From assembly GCA_019914995.1 (NCBI GenBank), contig CM034138.1, forward strand, positions 2,790,001 to 2,854,000: 64,000 nt of DNA. The letters are read 5' to 3'. How positions within the stretch are numbered: the first letter of the stretch is position 1; each line of letters opens with the position of its first letter. The stretch comes from Acanthochlamys bracteata (lineage: Eukaryota; Streptophyta; Magnoliopsida; Pandanales; Velloziaceae). Positions 1 through 9,950 of this stretch are shown one piece after another. The notes beneath the pieces are model-generated. The model saw only the letters and a program-made list of their open reading frames with translations. It was not told the DNA's origin and made no database searches. Both the position numbers and the translations under genes were made by a program.

Positions 1-656
1 GTCCAACGATCCTTTAACTTTACTTTGTCTTTTTTTTCCTCGTTTCTTTCCTTTCCATTCATCTCCTGAATAAAGTTTATCTATGCATTAGAAGGAAAGA
101 AATCGATAAGGCACATATACTGCTGCTTTTCTTATTGTAGGGTAAAAGTGAAAACAGAGTCACCAGAGACAATTAGTAGATCATGTGTCTGTTTGCAACT
201 GTTTGTATATACTTCTTACATTTTATCCGTTGTAATTAATAAGTTCATCAAATTAATGTATATTCTCAGAGCTAGGCATGCCTCAGAAGCCAATAGTTAA
301 TGCTGAACTAAAATATACCATGCAAATAGATCGAGCAATGAGCTTCTGACAACTCTTACGAACCGACGAATTACAACCTGTTTAATTTGTCGCTGCTTTT
401 AGAGTGATTTATCTTTTAGTTTTTGCAAAGAAAAATATTAAAGACGTTTAAGATGTACTTACAAACCAATCGCATCTACTCGTGCATAAAAGTTCAACAT
501 CCTATTTGGCCTTTTGCCTAACGAAAGGACATACTCCTATTTATCCAAATGCACAAACTCCATTGATGAACTCGTACTACTGTACGTAGGACCTCTTCTT
601 TTGGTGCACTATAAGAACGATAGTAGTTATAGTTAGTATACAAACCATAATCCTAT
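1..656. other. AT-rich upstream region of the TFL1-like gene
   Basis: No reading frame here resembles a known protein. The stretch just before the first ATG of the PEBP gene contains a TATA-like tract (ACTATAAGAAC, about 609-619) that could serve as its core promoter. The rest is unremarkable AT-rich DNA. The promoter role is inference from position only. Confidence 0.4.
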
Positions 657-2415
657 ATGCCTAACTGCAACCCCTCATTCTTCATGGAAAGAGCTTATGA
701 AACTCTTGTCTTGGGAAGGATTATTGAAGAAGTCCTTGATGAATTCACGCCCTCGGTTAAATTGGTGGTTGCCTACAAGTCAAACTATGCTGTTCTTAAC
801 GGGCGCGAATTGTTCCCTTCATGCCTTACCTCTAAACCTAGAGTGCAGATCCATGGCGGTGATCTAAGAACTTTCTTCACACTGGTATGAATAACATTCC
901 ACTGCAGCTATATATATTCATGCATGCTTCGATTTTCATATATATCTTGTTTGAAACTTCTCCTGAAAATATTTTGATCAGGTGATGATAGATCCAGATG
1001 TGCCCAACCCTAGTGATCCATACTTGAGAGAGCATTTGCACTGGTATGCCATCATGCATGACAAGTTCATCTTACATACTTAGCTTTTGTTTGATTTTCT
1101 AAACTATTTTTATAACAAGTATGAGCATATATATATATGAATGCTTTAATCTAGTACATAAACAAGTACATAGAAGAAATATATTTATCAACCACATAAG
1201 TGGAAATTAAAATAGGTCTGAAAATGAAGAGAGCAAAAGTGGATGTACTTTCATTTGGCTTAAAGCAATACACAAGGATGCAAATGCATATTTCATAATT
1301 CTGTAAATGGCTTGTTATATTACAGTCCTGATATGAATATATGTTCTCGCGCTGTAAACTCTAAGTATTATTTCAGCAATATTGTAGCTCATTAACAAGC
1401 CCTCGTAGCGTATACGAGATATAGTGCTTGTATCGGCTGCAGCAAAACTTAATCGTCTGAGGCAAAGAAAATAAACGTAGGATCACTTGTTGATGTTAGT
1501 TTGATCAGTCCTTGGGCTTCATTCAGAAGACCTGTTACTAAAGCAAAGGGACAAAACAGTTTGGGGCACTATGATTGGTTCCCCATTTGCTTCTATACTG
1601 GTGGTGGTGGTTGATGATGATTTGGTAAGGATCAAAAAAATCTTTCGAGTAAGATCCATCTGAGCTACATTCATTGTGAGTGTTATCTGTCGCTTCTGGA
1701 GACTTTCTGAGTGATTTATATAAAATTTTAGTACTTCGATTCTGTATCTTGAGTTGAAATTTCGTACAGATGTGTAGCACTGATCGTATATATATATATA
1801 TATATAGTAAAAGAATCTAAGAAGATGCAATTTATTTTTGTTCTTGTTGATGAAAGAATCTTGGAACAGTTATATTAGAAGTCTAGCATTATTATGAAAC
1901 GTCTTGCATCAATTATTCGTGTAAAGATAGTGCTGGGTACCTAGATTTTAGTGTTTTACCACTTAGTACGAATAGTTTATGTGACACATATTGAATTAGG
2001 TTTCTCTGCAGGCATGTTATTTTGGTTGTTTTTCTTTTTTTTTGTTTATTGCAGGATGGTAACAGACATTCCAGGAACAACTGATGCTTCCTTTGGTAAA
2101 ATTCCATATGTTTTCGTAAATATAGCAGTTATCAGCGGTCTTATATACATATAGAGAGAGAGAGAGAGATTCATAAACATTGGTTTAATTTCAGGGAGGG
2201 AAGTTGTGGACTACGAAATACCTCAGCCGAACATAGGAATCCATAGGTATGTGTTTGTTGTATTCCGGCAGCCACGGCGTTGGGCAGGCTTTGCTCCTCC
2301 AGACTGCATGGACAGATTCAACACACGCCGTTTTGCTCAACTAAACGATCTTGGTTCACCTGTTGCTGCTGTCTACTTCATTGCGCAGCGGCAGAACGCT
2401 GCAAGAAGGCGTTAG
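657..2415 (+). CDS. CEN: TFL1/CENTRORADIALIS-like PEBP protein
   Basis: This is a phosphatidylethanolamine-binding protein of the FT/TFL1 family, which in plants modulates FD-type bZIP factors to control flowering time and meristem determinacy. The four-exon structure is diagnostic: 657-884, 982-1043 (62 bp), 2055-2095 (41 bp) and 2195-2415, all GT-AG, giving 183 aa. Exon 2 encodes [18 protein letters not shown]; the His in EHLHW is the TFL1-type residue (FT has Tyr). The external loop reads CMDRFN, with the Asp expected in TFL1/CEN rather than FT's Gln. The protein ends AARRR, as in CEN/TFL1. A repressor role is therefore inferred. Unusual residues include NGRELFPS where the family has NGHELFPS, and DLGSP for DLGLP. 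An in-frame ATG at 684 would give 174 aa, closer to family length, so the start is uncertain. BFT is the next best assignment, since [15 protein letters not shown] is also BFT-like. Confidence 0.9.
1786..1806. repeat. (TA)n microsatellite in PEBP intron 2
   Basis: This is a run of about ten TA dinucleotides inside the roughly 1-kb second intron of the PEBP gene. A (GA)n tract (2152-2169) lies in the third intron just before the exon 4 acceptor. Both are simple repeats and likely length-polymorphic. Confidence 0.8.
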
Positions 2416-2636
2416 ATAATCGTCTAATAAATTGTGTGAGTTTTTGACTAAGTATTTGAATATGTATCCGTATGAATGACTTAGTAGTACATATCAGTAT
2501 TCTTATGAACCATGATCCCCAATGATGTGCTAAACTTCATTATATTTATTATGCATGTCAGCATTTCGACTACAATATTTATGCAATATTTACAGCAATT
2601 TACATTGCGAATTACATAACGATTTCTGGTATAAAT

Positions 2637-5600
2637 TCAGCGAGTAGTGCATGGAAAATAAGCAATGGATAGAACCAAGACTCCAAGCAAAATAGACAGG
2701 CAAGTGATTCTTGTTGGCATCCTTCCTGCATCCCTTCTTAAGAACATGGCTTCATAGACAGGCCAGCAATTTAGCGAAATGAAAATGGATAAGAACATCT
2801 GTGCAAACATTTCATCAAAAAACATCTCTTTTTTCAATGCCCTAATTGCTCCAACAACACAAGACATCAGATTCACAATAGCTACGCTGCCTATGGTGAT
2901 GAAGAACGGAGAATTTACACCAAACTCCATGATTTCCTTGTTGTACCTCTCTCTGATTTGGTCTTCCATGATTTTGTTAGTTACAGTAAACCCTGGCGTG
3001 GAGATGTGGAGTTGCTTGAATATGAACTCTGTGAAGCCAAAAAGAAAGGACGTAACACCTCTGATCATCCAGACTCTTTGATCACACCACCATTGCCGGA
3101 TAGTTCCACCCGCATTAATGAACTCCCAGAGGTCTTGGCCATAGGCAGCTAGGAAGGTGTAAGCATACAAGTAGAACCAAGGGTTAATTACCTGCAGCAA
3201 AATTCTCATATGATTCCAATCACATTTGCCCATAAAAGTATTCACCAGAATATTCTCTATGCTATACATTTGCAATAGGCTTAGCTTTGCAGGTTAAATG
3301 AATGAGCTGCTTGTCTTTGTAAAATACAAGTATTTCACTTGAACCATCACAAATATCTTAATAATATCAAAGGTCATGTTCACAGTCATATGTTGTCAAC
3401 CAAGTGCATTGTTTGAATTGAGTTCCCAGCTTCTGTCAATCACTCACAAGTCACAGATATTTGTTTCTAAATACGCCTAATGTATTGTTCTTCAACCGGT
3501 TCAAGGAAACACTGAGAATCTTATTTGATTATTTCGATAAAAAGCTATGCATCAAGAAAAGCTGCTTAGTTTATCAAATGGAACAAAGTTGAGACGAATT
3601 TGATACCTTTGGGAACAGAGGGAGACAGTAAATCAGAGCGACCTGTGGGAAGAGACCATATATTGTGATTGGTATACACCAAAAAGGCCAGCAAGCATAG
3701 TGTGTATAACCTAAGCCCTGAAGCAAGGAAGCTCTCTTGGTGCCGTAAAAGAGAGGACTGAACTTCGAGAAAGCCACCTCTAAATTCCCCACAGACCACC
3801 TCTTGATTTGATAAAGAGCATCATTCAGGGTGGTTGGAGGCGCCCCAATAAATGCTGGCCTTTCTGGATTGGACAAGACCGACTGCCATCCTTCACAGTG
3901 CAGAAGATAACCCGTGAAGAAATCCTCCACAAGTGAGCCATAACGGACTCCAATCTAGAAATACCAAAATCATTCACAAGTAAAATGTACGGTTCAGTGC
4001 AAGACTTTGATGTGTCAAATTTTGTGTAGACCAGAAAACATAAGCAAGTGGCAAATATAGAAAACAGAACAAGGTCGACATATGGATTTCACATAGAATA
4101 TACTTACCGTATAACCCCATTCAGTTCCTTTCTCATACGTGCAGCAGGCTACATGGTGGGCTTTACTAAGAACTGTCTCAGTGGTTATAGAAACAAAACC
4201 GTCTTTCTCATGTTCAGAAGAATTGAAACCATCAAACGATCCGAAGCCAGCTCCATCAGAAGCAGTTTTACCCTGAAAACATCTCCGTGAAAAGAAACAA
4301 CCAGTGCCAAAATTGTCTGGACCAAGAAGTCCATCAAGGCCCATGGGATTGATATGGAATATTCTTATCATCCTGCATCCATAGATGTCACTGCTGTTGA
4401 TGCCTTCAAAGGCCTGCGGAAACTGGACGTAAGCGAGGTGAGCAGAAAGTTCCTTGTCAAGCAGATAGCAGAGAGCTCGGTGTGGAGCTTTTGGGTCATT
4501 GACTTTCATGTCACAATCCAGTGAAAGAATGACGGGAGCATTGCTCATTAAACTTGAAACACGGACCTTGAATCAATTCATCGGGCAAAACTTGTATGAA
4601 CATGATGAATAAAATGCATTACAAGGAGAACAAAAACATCAATGAACCAACATATAATTGAACATACAAGTGCATTGAGAGCACCAGCCTTGAAGTGGTG
4701 AGGGAAAGCTGGATGTTTTTCTCTTGATACATATACAAGGTTTGGCAACGGAGAATCAGTTTGATCTTTGTCTTTGTTGCCGTCGAGCAGAACCTATTCA
4801 GAAATTCCACCAAGACTCCGCATTCAACATTAAAACATCACTCTCAATCGAAATTCTTAATTTAATTAGTTCATAATCACAGTTGGATGATTCAAAAGAA
4901 AATCTTCTAAGAAAGTACTACTTTTAATTAGTTACAAATGCTTAGCAAAGAAAATCTACATGAGAATTTCAAGATTAAAAAAGGATTATTGTCTGAACCT
5001 GGATTACTGCAGGGTGTTCTCTGCTGTTGAATCCCTTGAATTTCATGAAAATCTCATGATCTTCGCTGCAAATTAGCAATTCATCACCCACAAACCCTCT
5101 CTCCATAGCTCCCTCTATTCTCTCAATCATTTCATCATACATCTTCTGCACAAACCAATTCACAAATTATTGTTTCACAATTCAATTCAATTCAATTCAA
5201 TATAATAAAAAAGAAAGAAATAAACAATAAATCTTTTCAATTATTAAGCACGCCTTCAATTTCAACGACTCAGCGGCGCATCCGCCACCGTTGAACCTTC
5301 CGACGAAATCTCCAGGACTCCTGATCTCAACCCCATTCTCTCTACAGAATGGCACCCAATGTTTAGCAAACTTCGCAGCTTCCAATAATCCGAATAGCGT
5401 TAGCTCAGACCCACCATCGTCCGAAACGTAGACCGATAACTTCTTCGCCGGGTAATCGAACCCCAACGCCGACAACACCGTGCTCGCCACTATCGCCGGC
5501 GGCTCTTTGAACGGGTCCGTAGTGCAAACGAACACATCTAACTCCGGCCAGGATTCCCGATCAGACAGTTGTTCTGGGAACTCTTTCCGGCTAACTGGGG

Positions 5601-5811
5601 ACCACTTGAAGGCTTGTGCGGTGATGGACATGAAAGCGAAGATGAACTCAGCGGTGAAAAGAACGAGAGAAAGAAGAGAAGAGAAATAATAGAGACGGTG
5701 GCAGAGGAGTGCACATATCGAGATTGTGTAGAAGAATGCATGGATTCTGTTGAGTAGAGTAGTAGAACTGTTCACAGTGAGTGTGTTCAGTTTGGTGATC
5801 GCCGTCGACAT
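2637..5811 (-). CDS. CSLG: Cellulose synthase-like protein G (CslG-type glycosyltransferase)
   Basis: This is a membrane-bound GT2 glycosyltransferase of the plant CslG group. Exons: 5811-5254, 5145-4999, 4793-4668, 4566-4108, 3954-3607 and 3191-2637; total 730 aa, normal for CslG. Two N-terminal membrane segments are followed by the processive GT2 motifs: DDG (131-133), DCD (294-296), ED in VEDFFTG (440-441) and QIKRW (479-483). About six C-terminal membrane segments follow, with the CslG-like [12 protein letters not shown]. All introns are phase 0 and GT-AG except the first, whose only in-frame donor is AAG|GCGTGC, a GC donor. The product is not known from sequence. Some relatives (CslG/CslM, or CSyGT) put glucuronic acid on triterpenoid aglycones in the ER, so a saponin role is possible but unproven. 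CslE is less similar in the C-terminal part. Confidence 0.9.
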
Positions 5812-6200
5812 GATTAATGTTTCGTTCTCTTTCTTTCTGTTTGTTGATTAAATTGCATGGAAGATTAAAAAATTTTCATTTTCAACACCGATGATGTACT
5901 ACGTCCAGATATTCGAAATTGTGTAACATCGATGATGTAATACGCCCAGATACATCGGTTATTCCAGAAGAAACGACAACCACCTTAATCGTATTGATTT
6001 CTGTTGCTAGTCTACAGGAGGGGAGAAAAAAATAGCTACGCAAAATTTCAAGCTTGCAAATGTTCATTGTCGGACTGAGTTAATAATATTTTATCTAAAT
6101 ATTTTTTATTAAAATTATATTATATTTTAAATATTTTCTTATTTAAAATTCTTTTTATTTAGTTTTATAAAAATTCTATATATATACTTGTTTCAAATGA
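5812..6200. other. CslG upstream region, grading into AT-rich repeat
   Basis: This is the 5' flank of the minus-strand CslG gene. A near-direct repeat of about 20 bp sits at roughly 5886-5907 and 5929-5950, both copies containing ATCGATGATGTA/CACCGATGATGTA followed by a CTACGTCCAGATA/ATACGCCCAGATA segment. From 6070 the sequence becomes strongly AT-rich and runs into the copia remnant. No gene is seen. Confidence 0.4.
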
Positions 6201-8230
6201 TAAAAATAAGATTGAAAATTTTTTTTTATCTTGGTATCAAAGCGAATCTTAAATCTACCCGTTATTGCCGTGAAGAAAACGATTGCGATCGTGGAGATAC
6301 GATTATAACGGTTAGAAATTTCAACCAAAATAAATTCAGCGATTTAATCGGACTAGATCGATACAGAATAAAAAAAATTTCAAATCTATCGATGTCTCTA
6401 CTGCTGAAAGAAAAAATCGATACATATAAGAAACCGTTCGTGTTTTATTATTTGGAGCTTATATTCCTAAACATTATTAGCTAAATACAGTTCAGTCTAC
6501 AGTTTATGTGATTATTACATACCATCTAGAATTCTGAACTTTCTAACACTATTTGAGGTTTTGTCTGCAATTGTTGCTATATTATATATTCTCTCACTTT
6601 TGCCTCGAATTTTTAATTCTGTTGTATTAATACACTTACAGAAAATTTATAGGGATAAATTAGATCCATGTGTTTTGAGGTGCGTATTTTTTAATTATGG
6701 TTCTCATCAGAAAGATTATCGTTGCTATCATCTTCCGACACGCCGAATTTTTGTGATTATGGATGTCAGAGTTTTAAAGTCGGAAATGTACTTTATTATA
6801 TCGATATCAAATTTAGATCTTCAGTGAAAAATAAAAGTTACAGAAAATCTGAATTGACTTATTATTAAACTCAGCACATATATTGAGCTGATCAGAGACA
6901 ATATGTGAATTATAACTCAGACCTGAAGGATGTTAAAACTACTAAACTTAAACAAAAAAAATGGAACAGATAGAAAAAACTGAAGTTGTAGAAGAAATTC
7001 CTATCTTGCATTCTGTAATTCCCCTCAAATTTCTGAGGATATTTTTGAGATAAGTACTCACACTTATAATATCATTATGGATAAATTTAACATTATCAAA
7101 AGAAGTTACCAGTTGCCACACAAAGAAAATCTTAAAAACCTCCTGATAAATATTCACCAAAAGAAAAAATCTTCAGATATTTTATTACCAATTACGTGTT
7201 TTTTCAGACACCGTCTTTATTATATATGGCTTTTATTAATCAGGTAGCATCTATGACTTTTTCTTCTAGCACTAGAAAAGTCTTATCTGATTCTAAATAG
7301 ATTAAAGCTATGAATTAAAAGATTGATGCTCTTCAGAAGAATTTAATCTGGGAGATAGTGTCGCTAACAGAAAAGAAGAGAGCAATTGGTAGTAAATGAG
7401 TGTAAATAATCAAACACAAAACAGATAAAACGATTAAGAGGTATAAGACAAGATTAATGACCAAGAGAGACTTACAAACTTATGGAGTGGATTATCACGT
7501 GACTTTTGACCCATTTGTAAAAATTAATTCCATCAAAGTATTGCTGTTTTTTACGTCTAATCTTAATTGTCCCTTACAACAATTTGATATAAAGAATACA
7601 TTTTTTCATGATGAATTAAAAAAAAGTGTATCTGGAGCTTTCGCCTAACTATGAGGTATCGGGAAGAACTGAATATATCTACAAGCTAAAAAAACTTTAT
7701 ATGCGCTGAAGCAATTTTCAAGAGCATGATTTGATAGATTTAGTCAATCATTTAGCGATAGAGTAATGCTGATCATATATTATTTTTGAAGGACCTGAAT
7801 GATAAAGTAACTGATTTGATAATCTATATTAATGATATGATTGTCACAAGTAAAAATCATGAAGAAATTCAGAGGCTAAAGAAATATCTAGCCTCTGAAT
7901 TTTAGATGAAAGAACTTATAGAGTTAAAATATTTATTGGGAATTGAAGTGAATGTTTAACCAAGATATTTTTCTATCATAAAGAAAATATATTTTGATTG
8001 GTTGAAGCAGGGATGTCAAATTGCAAACCAGCCGATACACCAATAATTGAAAATCACAATTTAGCAGAGTATTCTGATCAAGTGCAATCAGCTAAAGAAA
8101 AATTATCAATAATTGGTTGACAGATTGATTTATTTATGCTATACCCATTCTGGTATAGCATATAAAGTGAGTGTTGTTAGTCCGTTTATGCATTCTCCAA
8201 GTGTCGATTACTATGGGCGTATTTTCTACA
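6200..8230 (+). mobile_element. Degenerate Ty1/copia retrotransposon remnant
   Basis: A primer-binding-site-like TGGTATCAAAGC (6232-6243) resembles the initiator-Met tRNA complement used by copia elements. Further on, frames interrupted by many stops still match copia polyprotein: an integrase C-terminal piece around 6640-6810 (KLDPCVLRCVFFNYG, RRIFVIMDV); reverse transcriptase around 7330-7650 (RYKTRL, QTYGVDY, PLQQFDIKNTFFHDEL); the catalytic block around 7815-7960 (LIIYINDMIV where copia has YVDDM, then LKYLLGIEV); and the region after it (KPADTP near 8020, then the GKLIYL-like block near 8110). Gag, protease, RNase H and recognisable LTRs are absent. The catalytic Asp pair reads N-D and stops are numerous, so the copy is dead. 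The outer limits are approximate. Confidence 0.85.
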
Positions 8231-8500
8231 CCATAAATTTTATTCTTATAAACTCATTTTTTATATAAAATAAATAAAAAATTAAATAAAATTTTATAGC
8301 AAATTTTTTTTAAAAATTTAATTTCAAAACTTTTATTAATACAACATTACTATAAAAATTTAATTTTTCTTGAATATTTTTAATTATTAAAATTCATTTC
8401 TCAAAACTCAAATTTATCCCAAAAAACTAGGGGTGGCAATAATTATCTGATCTGAAAACGCAATCCGAAACTAACTTATATAATTAGAATTAGGATTAAA
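8231..8500. other. AT-rich spacer
   Basis: Low-complexity AT-rich DNA follows the copia remnant. It contains the first copy of CTAGGGGTGGCAATA (near 8427-8441), a sequence that recurs near 8613 at the hairpin element. No gene is seen. Confidence 0.4.
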
Positions 8501-8502
8501 AA

Positions 8503-8725
8503 ATTTGACCCGCATAAATATATGAATTGGGTTTGAATTAAACGAATTTAATCCGGTTATTAAATGGATCGATCCGATGATTAATTCGAAATTGACAAAC
8601 TAATCCGAATTACTAGGGGTGGCAATATGGGTTGGTTTTGGGTCAACCCATTTAATAACCGGATCAAATTCGTTCAATCTTAACCCAACCTATGAATTTA
8701 TACGGGTCAAAATTGTCAACTCTAA
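8503..8725. repeat. Long imperfect inverted repeat (foldback element)
   Basis: The segment around 8503-8575 (core AACGAATTTAATCCGGTTAT) is repeated in reverse complement around 8642-8725 (core ATAACCGGATCAAATTCGTT). The arms are about 70-80 bp with scattered mismatches and enclose a spacer of about 65 bp. CTAGGGGTGGCAATA occurs as a direct repeat at the left side (about 8427) and within the spacer (about 8613). GGGGTGGCAA-type termini are common in plant non-autonomous transposons, so two nested or head-to-head copies of one element are the simplest explanation. The family is not certain. Confidence 0.65.
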
Positions 8726-9345
8726 CCTACTAATAACCAAATCAAATTCAGATCGACCCATTTAATAATTAAAATTATTAATTATTAATTATATATTTTT
8801 AAACTTCAGCGAAATTATAAGATCAGTTCGAATAAAAATGCATGATATTTTTACTGACGAGATATAATTATGTCCGACAAAATATGCATTTTTTAATGTC
8901 TTCATCGGCCCTTAAAATATCTAAAAAAATTATTATTTTTATTTTTTAAAAATATATAATAACAGCTGAAATTTATGATTATAAATATATATTAATAATT
9001 TCAATAAAAATTTTGATAAATATATCTATCTAACAAAATTTTCATAAAATTTTTATACGAAATCAAAATTCGTCATTAAAAATACCTACATAGTAATACT
9101 TTCGATAATATTATAATTTTCATCTTACACTATTTTACTAAAATATAAAAATTAAAAATTAATTATATATATAATATAATTTAATAGTTTATAAATAACT
9201 ATTATCGATTATTTTTATTATTAATATTTTATTATACGGTAAGAAAAAATAAAAAATTATTATTTCAAAAGATGATACATCTAACCTAAATTGTCACACC
9301 TAAAATAAACACACCTTAACAGAAATTGGAATTTCGTATAATTGA
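8726..9345. other. AT-rich intergenic DNA
   Basis: The sequence is dominated by A/T homopolymers and short ATTA/TAAT motifs. I see no reading frame with family resemblance and no tRNA or other RNA signature. Confidence 0.4.
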
Positions 9346-9359
9346 GCCTAAAGTGTAAT

Positions 9360-9950
9360 TCGAACTAGGCTTGGGCTTGTCCTAGCAAGCCAGCCAACTG
9401 GCGGCCCAACTAACCAGCCCATGTTGGCGCCCTCGGTGGAGAAACCGTTACCACGGCCGAGGAAGATGATCGGCACAATCCGGCAACCTGTTGGAGTCAG
9501 CAAAGAGCAAGTAAAGCGGACGTGATCGGATATCAGATCGATTAAAGAGCGGACGACCATTTGAATTGTAGCGACGGAGAAGGTTGTAGAGACGATAGCG
9601 GGAGACCGCTTAGCGAGCTGATCCAGCACCTGTGAAGATAATTTCGTCTTGCGAATTGCGATGGCGTCAAATCAGGACGAGGCGCGATAGACTTGGACGG
9701 AGATGAGTAGAGCGTGGCTACTGCACGGATCGCAGCGGAGGCAGTCGCACGCGAGAGAGACGGGCAGAGTATTGTGTATGAGTCGGCAGTAAGGCGAAGA
9801 AGCAGTGGTGCAGTACGGTGTGCAAGGTTGCCGTGTGTTTGAGGCTAAGTAAGAACTGCGTCTGTAGCAGCCGTATAGCAGTGAGGTAGAGAACTACGTA
9901 TGTAAGTGTTGAACACAACATGGAGAGAGTTACGTGAATGTTTTCGTACT
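9360..9950 (-). other. GC-richer island with an unassigned coding-like stretch
   Basis: Amid AT-rich DNA this island has near-balanced base composition. On the minus strand, from about 9660 down to about 9440, an open frame contains QVLDQLAKRSPAIVSTTF, LIDLISDHVRFTCSLL and CRIVPIIFLGRG, followed by a possible splice donor (CGTG|GTAACG). Codon use is gene-like, but I do not recognise the family and no convincing start codon is visible. The other end (9360-9430) carries several GGCCCA/GCCCA motifs. It could be one exon of an unrecognised gene, a captured gene fragment, or part of a repeat. Confidence 0.3.

Noticed and set aside
2779-3152. Plus-strand frames inside CslG
   Set aside because: They are antisense to the last exon of CslG, which carries clear family motifs.
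6188-6827. Intact retrotransposon coding frames
   Set aside because: The frames are interrupted, the catalytic RT motif is altered and gag/RNase H are missing, so it was called a remnant only.
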